Below are positions 44,899 through 56,148 of a stretch of DNA of 64,000 bases, in pieces. Both the position numbers and the translations under genes were made by a program. The notes under the pieces are model-generated. The model was not told the origin of the DNA. It searched no databases and saw only the letters and a list, made by a program, of their open reading frames with translations. This DNA comes from Pyropia haitanensis (taxonomy: Eukaryota; Rhodophyta; Bangiophyceae; Bangiales; Bangiaceae), in NCBI GenBank assembly GCA_008729055.1, contig SDUX01000002.1, positions 6,301,485 to 6,365,484 of the forward strand, given 5' to 3'. How positions within the stretch are numbered: position 1 is the first letter of the stretch; each line of letters starts with the position of its first letter.

Positions 44899-45246
44899 AG
44901 CCGACGCCGCGGGGGGCGGCCGGGCGGGTGGGCGGCGGTGGCGGCGGCGGCGGATGCGGGCCGCCGCCGCCGCGTGGACGCGGGGGGGGGGGGGGGTGGG
45001 TGGCGGCAGGCGTGCCGCCGCCGCCGCCGCCGCGTGCGGGGGAGGGGGGGTGCCGCCCGTGGCGGTGGTGGTGGTGGTGGGCGCGCCCGTGGGGGGGGGC
45101 GGTGGGCTCGCAGGGGGGGGGGGGGAGGCGCCCGCCGTGAGGTTGGTTGTGGCGTGCGGGTGGCGCCGCGGGGACGGCCGGGGGGACCTCCGCCGCGCGT
45201 CCACCCCCCCCCCCCCCCCCCTCGGCGCCCTACAACAGACAAGCCC

Positions 45247-45272
<26 letters not shown>
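45247..45272. repeat. Poly-A tract, about 26 nt
   Basis: A-run in an otherwise GC-rich spacer, 430 bp after and in opposite orientation to the poly-T tract at 44781. Confidence 0.9.
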
Positions 45273-45277
<5 letters not shown>

Positions 45278-45357
45278 GGGAACAGCACCGGCAGTGGCAG
45301 ACCGTCGCGGCCACCCCGCCCCCGCCCCACCGCCCGCCGTCACCGTCGCGGTCGCGT

Positions 45358-45408
<51 letters not shown>

Positions 45409-45733
45409 GCCGCCACCGCCCCCCACCGCGGACCCCCCCGGTGGCCACTCCTCCGCTGCCGCCGCGCGACTGCCGCCGCGGCCGTCGCGGCGGCCACCAG
45501 CCGCGGCCGCCCCCGCCGGCCGCCGCCGCGGCTCTGCCGGCCGCCGCGTCGGCGCGGGGGGGGGGGCGGCGGCGCCGCGTCGGGCGCGGTACCCACCCCC
45601 CCCCCCCCCACCCCCTTCCCGCGCCCCCCTCCGCCGCCGCCGACGCGGACGCCAACCCCTCTGGCGCCCGCCGCGGCGGCGGTGCCACCGCCGCTGGCCG
45701 TCGCCGCCGCCGCCGCGGCGGTGGCGGGTCGAG

Positions 45734-45974
45734 TCACGCGCCGCACCCGCCGGCCGCGCCGCCGTCTGCCGCGGCGGTGGCGGCGGCGGCGGCGGCGGCG
45801 GCGGCCGCCGCGGGGGCCCCCGCCGCCGGCCGGCCGCCCCAGAGCAGCTCGCCAATGCTCGCCGCGATGGCGCGCGTCGCGGCGGGCCGGCCCATGGCAA
45901 CGGCGCGGGCGGCCATGGCCGCCCGCTCCCGCGGGTCCGCCACCAGCTCCGCCACCGCCGCGGCGATCGCGGCC

Positions 45975-46023
<49 letters not shown>

Positions 46024-48288
46024 CGCCGCCGCCGCCGCCGTGGCGCCGCCGGCCGCCGCCCGCGTAGCGGCCGACGCCCGCGTCGACAACGTACGCCACG
46101 TTGGGCCGCTCCTGCCCCGGCAGGTAGCCCGACAGGACCATCGGGAGCCCCCGGATGAGCGCCTCTGCGATCGTGCCCGGGCCGGCCTTGGTCACCAGCA
46201 CGTCCGCGGCGGCCATCCAGGCGCTCATGGCGGCGGCGTCCACGTGGCCCGCCACCGTCACGGGCAGCGGCCAGTCGGTGCGGGCGGCGAGCGCGGCGGC
46301 GAGGCCGGCGTTGCGCCCGCAGACGACGACCACCTGCGCGCCGGTGGCGCCCCGGTCCGCCGCGAGGGAGGCGGTGAGGGTGGTGGTGAGGGCGGCGAGG
46401 CCGCCGACGCCGTCGCCGCCGCCCACCACCAGCACCGTCGGCGTGTGGGGGCGGAGGGAGAGGGAACGGCGGAGGCGGCTCTTGGGCGTCTCGCGGGGGG
46501 GGGGACCGCCGGGACCGGGCGCGTAGACGGGTGGGGGGGCAGCGGAGGGGGCGCCCATCGCCCGCGCCGTGGTCGGCGCCCCTGGGACGGCGGGGACATG
46601 CGCGTGCGCGTCACCGCCGGGTGGCCGCAGCGCGGCGGGCACCGTCGCGGAGGGGAGCGCCGCGAGCAACGCCGCGGCGGCACCGCCGGTGCCACCCACC
46701 GACGACGCCGCCGCCGGCCGTATCCGCCCGTCTGCGTCCACGTCCGCGGTCGTCGCGGTGGCAGCGGCGGGAACGCCTCGTCGCCGCTCCCGCCGCCGCA
46801 GCGGGGGCCCCCACAGCCAGCGCAGCCACCCCCCCCCCCACCCCCCCCCCTTCCCCCCCGGCGCGCCCGGGTCTGCCGGCGGCGCCCAAAACGCCGACCG
46901 GACGGGCAGGCCAAACACGCGCACCTGCGCGTCGGCCAGCCCGCACCGCCGCGCGACCGCCGCGACCGCGGCGGACGGCACAAAGCAGCGGTCGACGCCC
47001 GGGTGGAACCACGTCGGGTGGGCGCCGCCCAGGTCCGTGACGACCGTCACAAACGGGACCGCGTCGCCGCCCGCGGCGCGGCGGAGCACGCGCAGGGGCA
47101 GCTTTTGGCACAGCGGGTGGACAGAGAGGACGAGGTGCGGGCCGTACGCGGCGTACGCGGCGGCGAGGCGGTCCCGCAGCAGCGCGTAGACGACCGCCTC
47201 GGTGGCGGCACGGGCGGGGGGGAAGCGCGAGTACTCCCACGCCGCCCGCCACAGCGGCGGGTGGGCGGCGAAAAAGGCGTACTGGGCGGGGAGGGTGTGG
47301 AACGCGGGGGGGGCGATCTGCGTAAAGATGTCGACGACCCAGACTGAGAGGCGGCCGGGGTAGCGCTCGTGGAGCGCCGACACAATCGCGTCGGCACTCG
47401 CACGGTGACCTGGAAGAGGGGGAGCCGGCGGAAGGGGCAAGCAGGGGGGGGGGGGGGGGGACAGGTAGAGGCGTCAGTCGGACCAAAGAGGGAAAGTGGA
47501 GAGAAGGAGGCAGCGGCGGCAGTGCAGCGGACAAAGAGGCAGACCGGGCCATCAGTGGGGGAATATGAACGAAAAAGCCAACCACCCCACCAGCGGCAGC
47601 CGACGCCCAGTAAGCATCCACGTTAGTCCCCCCCCGCGCAGAGGTCACCGCCAGCGGCGCACAGACACAGCGGCGACACACACGCAGGCGCTCACGGCAG
47701 GGGCCCCAAGCCGGCACCGGTCGGGGTCACCCGCCACTCCTCGCGCCCCCCACACCCCCCCTGCCTCTAACCCCGCCCCCGACGCCCGCCCGCCCGCCCC
47801 CCACCGCCATGCCCCAACCACCCCCCCCCCCCCCACCCTCCTCCCCCCCCCCCACCCCCCCCAGCCCACCCCCCCCCGCGTCCACCTACCGCCGCCCGTA
47901 TCCGACATGAGCACCATCACCCGCTTCTTTCCCGCCTCGGCGGCGGGCGGCACCACCGCCGCCACCGCCGCGGCCGCCGCCAGCGGCGGTCGTTCCCCCC
48001 CCCCCCCCCCCCCCCCCCCCCACGCCAGCGGCCGCCCCCACTCCCACCGCCGCCGCCGCCCCACCGCCAGCCGCTGCCACCATCCCCTCACCCATAGCCG
48101 GTAGCGGCACCGTCGCCGGCCGCACAGGCGCGGCGGCGGCGGCGGCAGTGGCAGCGGTGGCGGTGGCGGCGGCCGCCGGCGTGGCGGCCGTGACAGAGCC
48201 GCCGGCCGGCGGCCGCCGCCACGCGGCGGCCGCCGCCACGGGCGGCACAAACGCGGCTGCCAGTGGCGGCGGTGGTGGTGGCGGCGGT

Positions 48289-48326
<38 letters not shown>

Positions 48327-48386
48327 GGTGGCGGCCGCCGCGGCGCGCGCGTGGCAGCGTCGGCGGGCGGCAGGGGGGATGTCCAT
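45734..48386 (-). CDS. MGD1: Monogalactosyldiacylglycerol synthase, two exons, frame break in exon 1
   Basis: Exon 2 (47409-45734) and the end of exon 1 (to 47890) join in phase (donor GTAGGT, acceptor TTCCAG, 480-nt intron) to give RVMVLMSDTGGGHRASADAI, the diagnostic UDP-galactose synthase motif. Downstream hallmarks are LVLSVHPLCQKLPLRVLR, VPFVTVVTDLGGAHPTWFHP, TVLVVGGGDGVGG, VLVTKAGPGTIAEALIRGLP and LSGYLPGQERPNVAYVV. The enzyme moves galactose from UDP-galactose to diacylglycerol in the plastid envelope, making the main thylakoid lipid. A Gly/Ala insert (about 46860-46480) and an Ala/Gly C-terminal tail (with a His/Arg/Gly insert at GGGRRR) enlarge it. Exon 1 starts at ATG 48386 (MDIPPAARRRCHARAA), an Ala/Pro-rich possible transit peptide, in a different frame; the frame changes in the C-run near 47998-48021. 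Without correction the first ~130 residues do not connect. Confidence 0.88.
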
Positions 48387-49288
48387 CGCGGCGGGCGACC
48401 CGGGGGAGAGCAGAGGGGGGGAGCAAAGAGAGGGAGGTGAGGGGGGGGGAGAGGAGGAGGAGACGGGAAAAACGGGAGGGGAGGGGGCGGGGAGGGGAGG
48501 GGGGTTGGGTGGGGGGAGCAGGGCTCTGGAAGCACGAAAAGGGGGGGGCCGTGGAGTTGGGGAGCAGCGGTGGGGGCAAGGGGGGGGAAAGGGGAAGCTT
48601 GCCGAGCGGCAGGCGGGGGGGCGGGGGGCGGCGGCAGCGGCGGCGGCACCGCCGCGGCAGACGAGGGGGGGGGAGGAGCGTGCGCGGCGGCGTACCGCCG
48701 ACGCCGGGGGTGCCGCAGGCGGGGCGGGGCGGGGCGGCGCGAGGGGGGCGGGGCGGGGCGAGGGTGGCGGGGCAGGGCGAGGGGGGCGGGGCGGGGCGAG
48801 GGGGGCGGGGCGGGGCGAGGGGGGCGGGGCGGGGCGAGGGGGCGGGGCGGGGCGGCGTCCGTCTCGGAGGGCGGCGCTGATCTGGGCGGCCGAGATGGGT
48901 GGCGGACCGGCGTCCCGCGCCACGGCCTTGCCCGTCGCGGACGCGAAGCGGGGGCGGCCGAGTCGCGACCGCCTCCCCCCGCACGAGTGGCGTCCGAGAC
49001 ACGTGGAAGGCTGGCCACTGTGTCGGTGGCGCCCGTCCAACGCCTACTCGTACTTGCACATAGACTTTGTCCTCCTGGTGTCCACACCTGTTGGCAAGTA
49101 ACGACGGGAGGACACGCCGGGGCCTTGCTGTTTTGTCGTTTTTTTTTCCCCTTTTTCAAATTTATAAAACGCCCTCGTGCCGGATCGGTCCGAGTGCAAA
49201 CCCCGCCCCGGCCGCTGCACCAGTGACCACCCGCCGCGTGCGCTGGCCGCCCCCCCCCCCCCCCCCCGCGCAGGGCCGCCCGCCCCCC

Positions 49289-49321
<33 letters not shown>

Positions 49322-49676
49322 GTCGGCGCCGTGCCATGGGCGCCGCCGCCCGCCCGCCGCGACCGCCGCGGCCGACCCGCCCGCCCGCCGCCGCCGCCGC
49401 CGCCGCCGCGGGCGACCGCCGCGTCGCCGCCGCCGCCGCCGCCGTCGGCCGCCGCCGCCGCCGCCGCCGGCCGTCGCGGCGCGCCGCGCGCCGCCCCGCC
49501 GCCGCCGCCCGCGGACGCGGCCGTGGCGCGTGCGGGCGGCCGCCGCCGCGCGGCCGCCGCTGCAGCCGTGGGTGGGTGTGTGCGGGTTGGGCGGTGACGC
49601 CGGCGCGCCGGGCCGACGGCGGCGGGGTCGCGCGCGGGGCGGGGGCGGGGGAACCGCGGCGGCGGCTTGCGTGCCG

Positions 49677-49709
<33 letters not shown>

Positions 49710-50708
49710 GGGGTGGCGGTGGCGGCGGCACGGGTGGCGGCGGCGGCGGCGGCGGCGGCTGGGGTGGCGGTGGCGGCGGGGGTGGCGGTGGCGGCGGCAC
49801 GGGTGGCGGCGGCGGCGGCGGTGGCGGCTGGGGCGGCGGCCGCCCGCGGCGGGGACGGCGCGGGTGGCGGCGGCGGCGCCGGGCGGGGCGGCATGCTCGG
49901 CTGCTTTCGGGGTGGTGCCGGCGCGGCGCCCGCCGCGGCGGCGCCGCGTACGGGTCGCGGTGCCGCGGCGGGTGGGGGGGTGGGGGGGGTGGCGGCGGTG
50001 GCGGCGGCGGCCGCGGCCGCGGCGGGGGTGGGGTTGGTGGTCGCGGCGGCAGCAGCGGCGGCGGCGGCGACGGTGGCGGTGGCGGCGGCGGCGGCGGCGG
50101 CGGCGGCCGCTCTGGCCGCAGCCGCAGCGCCGGGACGGGCACGACCGGGAGCAGCGGCGGGAGTGGTGGCGCCGGCGGGAGTGGTGGTGGTGGTGGTGGC
50201 GGTGGCGGCGGTGGTGGCAGCAGCGGCAGCGGCGGCGGGGGCTTGTCGTCGCGCCTGCGGCGGCACCTTGGGGGGGGGGGGGGGGGGCGCGCGGCACGTG
50301 CCGAATGGGCGGGAGGGGGGGCGGGGTCGGCCGAGCGTGGCGGCTGTGCGGCCGGCACCGTACGTTTGATGGAGGGGGGGGGGGCGGGAGGGAGGCGCGT
50401 GCGGCTGCCGTTGTTGGCAGTGGGTGGGAGGAGGGGGGGGCGAGGCGGGCGGGGAGGATGGCGGGGGAGGGAGGGGCGCCGCGGTCGGGGGGGGGAGGCG
50501 GTGGTGACCGCTGTGGCCAACGTGGGCGGTACGGTCGCGGCAGCGCCGTCGGCGGCTGGTCACGCGCCCGCTGCCGTCGCAGGCTCCGCACAGCGCACCC
50601 ACTGACACAGCCCCCGCCCGTCGCTCCTGCTGCCGTGCCCGCCTTGACGTTGCCCAATTCTTGTGCCCCCATCGGCGCCACCCCCTCCCCCCTTTCTCGT
50701 TCCATAGG
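48387..50708. other. GC-repeat-rich spacer between divergent genes
   Basis: Holds the MGDG synthase promoter and the 5' side of the plus-strand gene at 50709. The segment 48900-49200 is more mixed, with TTTATAAA at about 49160; 49240-50300 is dominated by CCG/GGC repeats and no gene is called. Confidence 0.4.
48741..48853. repeat. 19-bp G-rich minisatellite, six copies
   Basis: Units of GAGGGGGGCGGGGCGGGGC start at 48741, 48760, 48779, 48798, 48817 and 48836 with few changes. The plus strand has closely spaced G-runs of four to six, able to form G-quadruplexes, about 355 nt upstream of the MGDG synthase start codon. Confidence 0.9.
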
Positions 50709-51543
50709 CGCCCCCCCCCCCACGCTCGTGCCGGCGGCGCCCCCCCCCCCCCCCCTCTGCTCCCCTGCGCGACGTGCACACCCGCCTGGCCGCCCTCAAC
50801 GCCATGGCCGTGGCGGTGCTGCACCCCCCGCCACCGCGGCGGCGGACCCCCCCCCCCTCCCGCCGTCCCAGCCGGGCGGCGGCGCGTCGGGTCCCCCGTC
50901 GTGGGCGTCCTCGTCGGCCTCGTCCGTCGCGGGCGGCAGCGATGGTAGCGGCGGCGGCGGCGGCGGCGGCGACGGGGCTGGCATGGACGAGGAGCCGCCC
51001 GACGTGGCGACGAGCCCGCGGCTGCTCGCCCACCTGGCCGGGGTGGTGCGCGACTGGGACGCTGCCGCGGCGGCGGCGGTCGGGGCGGGTGAGCGCGTGG
51101 CGGGCGCCGACGGTGGCGGCGGCGGCGGCGGCGGCGCCGACGGGATCACCGAGGCGCGCGCGGTGCTGGCCGCCGCGGCCGCCGCGGCGGCCGCCGAGGT
51201 GGGCCGCCTCGCCGCGGCGGCGGCGGCGCTCGAAGCGGCGGCCGACGACGCGGAGCGCGGCGGCGGTGGCGGCGGCGGCGGCGGCGTGAATGGCGGCGGT
51301 GGGGGTGCGGACGGCGGGGTGGAGCGGGAGGTGGCGGACCTGGGGCTGACGGTCGGCATGTACGCGGCCGCGTGGGGGGCGGTGCTGCCGCCGCGGGTGC
51401 GGGCGCAGCTGGATGGCGTCGCCGCGGCGGTGGGGCGGCTGGCGTCGCGCCTGGATGAGGAGGGCGGGGGGGGAGGGGGGTGGGAGGACGGGGGGGGGAC
51501 CTGGGAGGGGGACGCTGTACGTTGGGGGATGCCGTGCTACTGA
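50709..51543 (+). CDS. Unrecognised Ala-rich helical protein, 5' incomplete
   Basis: A splice-acceptor-like CCATAG precedes 50709. A coiled segment LRDVHTRLAALNAMAVAVL is coded at 50765, then a C-run (50868-50876) shifts the frame to the one ending at TGA 51541-51543. That frame reads GGASGPPSWASSSASSVAGG, EEPPDVATSPRLLAHLAGVV, RDWDAAAAAAVGAGERV, EARAVLAAAAAAAAAEVGRL and near the end VADLGLTVGMYAAAWGAVLP then RVRAQLDGVAAAVGRLASRL. It is mostly helical with Gly linkers, so a coiled-coil or scaffold role is likely. The layout loosely recalls small coiled-coil complex subunits but no family signature is present. The upstream exon(s) were not found. Confidence 0.45.
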
Positions 51544-51899
51544 GGGAGGGTTCGGGGGTGAGGGGGGGGGGGGGGATGGCGGCACCATTGACGCGGGGAT
51601 GGTTTGGGAGCCGCATTGGGGGGGGGGCGATGCTTGATGTGGGCGGCAGGGTGTTGGGAGGCGAGACAGCGGGAGCTGGTGCGTGCGCGGCGGTCGTCGC
51701 CCCTCGGCCGGCGCGGCGGGGCGGGACGACCTGCAGGCGCAGGGGGGAAGCGTTGGGCTCAGGGAGGGGTGGGCTGCGGGGCTTGCGCGACGCGCGGGGG
51801 CGCACGCCGCCCCCGCGGCACCGGCCCGCACGGTGCGGCACACGCGGGCGGCTCACTGACAACACGGCCGGGGCGCGTCGCGGACGTTGGTGGGGGGTG
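51544..51899. other. Short spacer
   Basis: No gene seen; should hold the promoter of the OTU gene. G-runs of 8-12 are frequent. Confidence 0.4.
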
Positions 51900-54110
51900 A
51901 TGGCCACGGGGGGGGTGCGCCGCAGACGGGGACCGACAGACCGAGGCGGCGACGACGCCGGCGGCGGCAGGGGAGAGCCTGGAAGCGGTCGAGGCGGGTA
52001 CGTTTCACGGGGCGCGCCCCGCGGGGGCGGCCGGCTGGGGGGGTGGCGGGCACTGGGGAGCGGGCGTGGGGGGGATGGGGGGGGGGGGGTGGGTGCCTGG
52101 TAGCGCAAGGGACAGGGCGGTGGGCTTTGGGGATGGGTGGGGCTGAGGGAGCGCGGTGGGGGGGAGTGTGCGTTCGTTGTGGGTGGGCGGGAGGGGGGGG
52201 GGCGGCGGTCTGCTGAGGCGGCGCGCCCGCCATCGCCGACGGCCGTCGGGGCGTGTTCCCGCGCTGACGCCGGTGATGTGGCGTGTGCTCTGGGGTGCCC
52301 GCGGCGGCCGGCTGTACGTGCACCACCGTCGTGCCGGTGGCTCTCTGTCGCGCCCCCCTCTCCGTCGCAGGCTCTTACGCAGAGTACCTTGGCCGTGCGT
52401 CGCCGTCGCCACGGTCAGGGGCGGGCAGCCTCGGGCGGCGGCGGGTGAGCACGCTGCGCGACCTCGCCGTCGCGGCGCAGTCTGGCCACGGCGCCGCCGG
52501 CAACGGCGGCGGCGTCGACGGCGGCGTTGGCGAGGACCCGTCGGCGGGCGCGGCGCCCCCCCCGGCCGCCCCGCTGCCATTGGCCGACGCGCCGGCCGCG
52601 GCGGCCGCGCCCGTGACGCCCGCGTCGGTCGACCGTGGCGACGGCGGTGGCGGCGGTGGCGGCGGTGGCGGCACCTGGGCGGCCTACTGGGCGGCGACGC
52701 AGGCGGCGGCGGGGGCGGCGCCCGTGGCCGCCGCCGCCGCCACCGCCGCCACCCCCAACAGTGGCCGGGCGCCGCCGCCGCCGCCGTCGCCGCCATCGTT
52801 TGCGTCGGCGCTCTACGCCACCCGCCGGCTGCGGCAGGGGAGCGTCGCGGACGTGGGCGCCGCGCTCGTGCCCGCGCCCGTCCGTGGCGACGGCCGCTGC
52901 CTGTTCCGGGCGGTCGTCAAGGGGCGCGCGCACAACGCGGGGCGGCTGGGCAGTGCGTTTCTTTTTGTGTTTTTTTTTTTTTTTTGGGTGGGGGGGGGGG
53001 GGGGGGGCTGAGTGGTGGTGAGGTGTCGGTGAGTGGATGGATGGGTGAATGGGTGGGTGGGGGGAGGTGGGATGGTGGGTGAGGTGGGTGGGGTTGATGG
53101 GGGGTAGGGGGGGTGCGGCTGCAGCGCTCCAGTGTCTGCCGTTGCAGCAGCAGACGGGGGGGGGTGCGAGTGGAGGTGGGGGTGACGTGGCGGCGCCGAC
53201 TGACGTTCCTGGGATGGTGTCCACCCGCCTCATCGCTCCCCATCCCCTTCCTCCCCCCCCCTCCCCTCCTGGGCGCCGCCGCAGGGTGGTCGGAGCGCAT
53301 CGAGCGGGACGAGGCGGACGCGCTCCGCCGGCGGGTGGTGGACGAGCTCGTCGTCCACCGCGCGCTGCTGGCGCAGTACTGCGTGCTCGGCCTGGGCGCC
53401 GACGGCGGCGGCGCCACGCCCGCCGGCGACGCCGCGTTTGGTGACTACTGCCGGCGGATGCGGCAGCCAAAGACGTGCGTGGGCGGGCGTTGAGACGGGG
53501 GTGGGCGGCGGCGCGAGTGGGAGTGGCCGCCGCTTGGGCTTGATGGACCGGGCGCAGCGGGGGGGGGGGGTTGGCTGTGCGTGAGGCGCGGTGGGGTGCC
53601 GCCCGTGGGTGGCTTGTGGCGGCCACGCGCCACTGCTGGCGTGGTGCTCTTCTCCCCGCGACCGGGGGCGCTCCCTGCGTCCGACGGCCGCACTCGCCGA
53701 CGGGCCCGCCCACTGACTCGCGTGTTGCCCCGCCTGGCTTCCCCCCACGCCGTCAACGCCGTCTACCCATGCTTGCCTTCCTCTTCTGCGCCTCCCTCTC
53801 TCGCTCGCCCCTTCCCCCCCCCCCCCCCCCCCCCGCCCTCCGCCCATCCCTTCCCGCCCACTCATTTTTTTTTTTTTTTTCTTGGCGCAGGTATGGTGGC
53901 GAGCCCGAGCTGCTCATGGCCGCCCTCCTCCTCCACTGCCCCATCGCGGTGTACGTGCGGGCGGGCGGGGCGGCACCGGCCGCCGCACGCCCGCTGCGCC
54001 AGATCCAGGTGTACGGCCGCCAGTACGCGACGATCCCCGTGTACCTGCTCTACTCGGATGGCGTCCACTATGACGCGCTGCTGCCGGCGGCGGCGCGGGC
54101 GGTGCCGTAA
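51900..54110 (+). CDS. OTU-domain cysteine protease (deubiquitinase candidate), four exons
   Basis: Well-supported exons are 52371-52952, 53285-53474 and 53891-54110, all in phase (donors GTGCGT twice, acceptors CCGCAG and GGCGCAG). The first exon is tentative: ATG 51900 to 51997 (donor GTACGT), with a frame change in a G7 run, ending AAGESLEAVEA and joining to GSYAEYLGRASPSP. The catalytic Cys lies in VRGDGRCLFRAVVKG (Cys codon 52898-52900). Exon 3 gives ERDEADALRRRVVDELVVHR and DYCRRMRQPK; the last exon gives TYGGEPELLMAALLLHCPIA and ends with the catalytic His in YSDGVHYDALLP (His codon 54066-54068). Order and motifs match plant-type OTU proteases that remove ubiquitin. The N-terminal half is Ala/Gly-rich and likely disordered. 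Function on ubiquitin is from family knowledge. Confidence 0.82.
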
Positions 54111-54177
54111 CCGGCAACCGCGACCGCCGCCACGCCCCGGCCGCCCACCATTGCCGCGTGCCGCGGCTGTGCCCGCC

Positions 54178-54209
<32 letters not shown>

Positions 54210-55086
54210 CGCCACCGCGGCGGCGGCCGCCGCCGTCGCCACTGGCCAGGCTACCGCCCCACCGCCACGAGCCGCGCCACCGCCACCACCACGACCGACG
54301 CCACCGCCAGTGCCACGAGCCGCGCCACCGCCACGTGCGCTGGCCGCGCCACCGCCACCGCCACGCTGGCCGCGTCACCGCCCCATTGCACCGCCACTGG
54401 CGCGACGGGAGGCGGGCCGGCAGCGGGGGAAGAGGATGGCGCGGGCAGAGGGAGACACAAGGAAGTGCGGTGGGGGTGGGAGCTAGGCGGGGGGGGGGCA
54501 GGGGGGGGGGGGGGGGGGAGGGCTACTGGTGTGGCCATTGGCTGGTGCGCCGGGCGGTGCGTCGGCGGCGGCGGCGGCGGCCGCGAGGCGCCCGCGGACC
54601 CGCGCGGGTGTCGATGAGAGGCGTGCCGGCGCGGCTGGTAGGGTCCCCATTTGGCAAGGAGGGAGGGGGGGGGGGGGGGGGCGCACAGCGGTGCGCGCGC
54701 TGTCTCGGCGTCTGTGCAGCGTAGGCTGTGTGTTTTGTAGCTGTCCGAGACGCTGCCGCGGCGGACGCGGCGTCGGCGCGCGTCGTCTGACCCCCAATTC
54801 TGATCCGTTTTGGTGAAGGGTGGGGTGGGGGGGGTGGTGGGATCAAGTCGCTACAGGCTCTCTGCCCTTGACGGAGCCGTGTGGCGTGCACGCGCCCGCG
54901 TCCGTCGCGTGACTGACACCTTTTTCCCAACCACTGCTCCGTCGCGCGGGTCGGTCTGGGCCGTGCTAACCAGCGGACCATCTCCTCCTCCCCCCCCCCC
55001 CCCTCCGCGTCCGGCCGCCCTCCCCCCGCGTCCTCGGTGGTCCATCCCCATTGACCCCCCCCCCCACCCCTCCACGGAGTTCCCCC
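54111..55086. other. Spacer between OTU and BTB genes
   Basis: No supported gene; C/G-runs and GCC repeats dominate up to 54700, then composition is more mixed. Probable 3' UTR of the OTU gene and promoter plus 5' UTR of the BTB gene. Confidence 0.4.
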
Positions 55087-56148
55087 ATGTCCGACTCGAG
55101 CCAAGACGACACCACCCCCGACGCCGCCGACGCTCTCCCCCCCCCCCCCCCACCGCCCCCCCCCCCACCCACCCCCCACGGGCCGTGGCGGCCCCATCCC
55201 CATCGGCCGTCGTCCCCCCCCCCCCCCCCGACCGGGCGCCCCCCTCCCCCCCCCCACCCACCATGCAACGGAATACGTCGACACGGAGACCCTCCTGGGC
55301 GACCTCGAGTGGCTCCTCGCGTCTGGCGTCGCGGCGGACACGGCCCTAACCGCCGGCGGCGGGTGGCCCCCCCCCCACGGCGGCGGCGCCCACCACCCCG
55401 ACGCGACGGAACAAGCCGAGCCGCCCGTCACGTTTGCGGTACACGCGCCGCTGCTGCGGTGCCGGTCCCCCTACTGGGCGGCGCTGCTGTCGCCACGGTG
55501 GTGCCCGCCGCGGCGGGCGGGGGTGGCCAAGCCCAACGTGCCGCCGGCGGTGCTGTCCCGTGCGCTGCGGTGGGCGTATACGGGTGAGCCGGGGCCGCCG
55601 CCGACGCCACACGACGCGGGCGACGCCGACGCCGACGGCGGCGGCGGCGACGGCGGCGGCGGCGGCGACGGCGGCGGCGGCGGTGACGCGGAGGACGCGG
55701 ACGAACGGGCGGCACGGGCGGCGGCGCACGCGGCGGCGCTGGCGGCGGCCGCGGATGAGATGCTGCTGCCAGAGCTGGGGGAGGTGGCCGCCGCGGAGCT
55801 GGCCGCCGCCACCGCCCGTGAGGGAGTGTCCGCCGAGGCGGTCGCTGCGCTGGCGGCCGTCGCGGGCGCCGCCGCCGCCCCTGCCACTGCGGGTGGTGGG
55901 GGGGGGATGGAGGAAGGGGGGGGGGAGCGCCCGTCGCCGCCGTCCTTGACCGACGCCGACAATGGCGGCGGCGGCGTGGGTGGCGCTGCGCCTGCAGCGG
56001 CGGCCGACCCGGGTGGGGAGTCCCCTGGGGGGGGGGGGGGGGGGGGGAGCCGGGCGTTGGCGGTGAGGGCGTGGGTATGGACGGGATGCTGCGGGAGCTG
56101 CAGCGGATGCTCGAGGCGTCCGAGGCGGCCGCGGATGACGAGCGCTAA
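55087..56148 (+). CDS. BTB/POZ-domain protein with two homopolymer frame breaks
   Basis: ATG 55087 gives MSDSSQDDTTPDAADALPPP. After the C-runs at 55211-55257 the frame changes by one and continues EYVDTETLLGDLEWLLASGV and the BTB core: VTFAVHAPLLRCRSPYWAAL, KPNVPPAVLSRALRWAYTGE, an acidic Gly/Asp insert, and ADEMLLPELGEVAAAELAAA. These match the BTB pattern of a His-x-x-(L/I)L, an arg-Ser-pro-aromatic motif, an AL-aromatic-YTG turn and the final alpha-helical pair. After another G-run (56029-56048) a second frame change leads to a clean helical end, MDGMLRELQRMLEASEAAAD, stopping at TAA 56146-56148. BTB domains dimerise and often link targets to cullin-3 ubiquitin ligases. No partner domain (Kelch, MATH, ankyrin) is visible. 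Confidence 0.75.

Larger units (their letters stand above)
44502..45733. other. Spacer between convergent genes with poly-T and poly-A tracts
   Basis: The 3' ends of the Gly-rich gene (plus) and MGDG synthase (minus) face each other here. Frames are triplet-repeat shadows. Long G-runs lie at 44511-44600 and a mixture of GGC repeats fills 44860-45120. Confidence 0.5.

Noticed and set aside
50709..51543. Dynactin p24-like identity
   Set aside because: Similarity is limited to general coiled-coil layout, and many algae lack dynein/dynactin.
51900..56148. OTU and BTB genes as a functional ubiquitin cluster with the F-box gene
   Set aside because: These are large common families in eukaryotes and gene order rarely reflects function; no shared promoter or motif supports a link.
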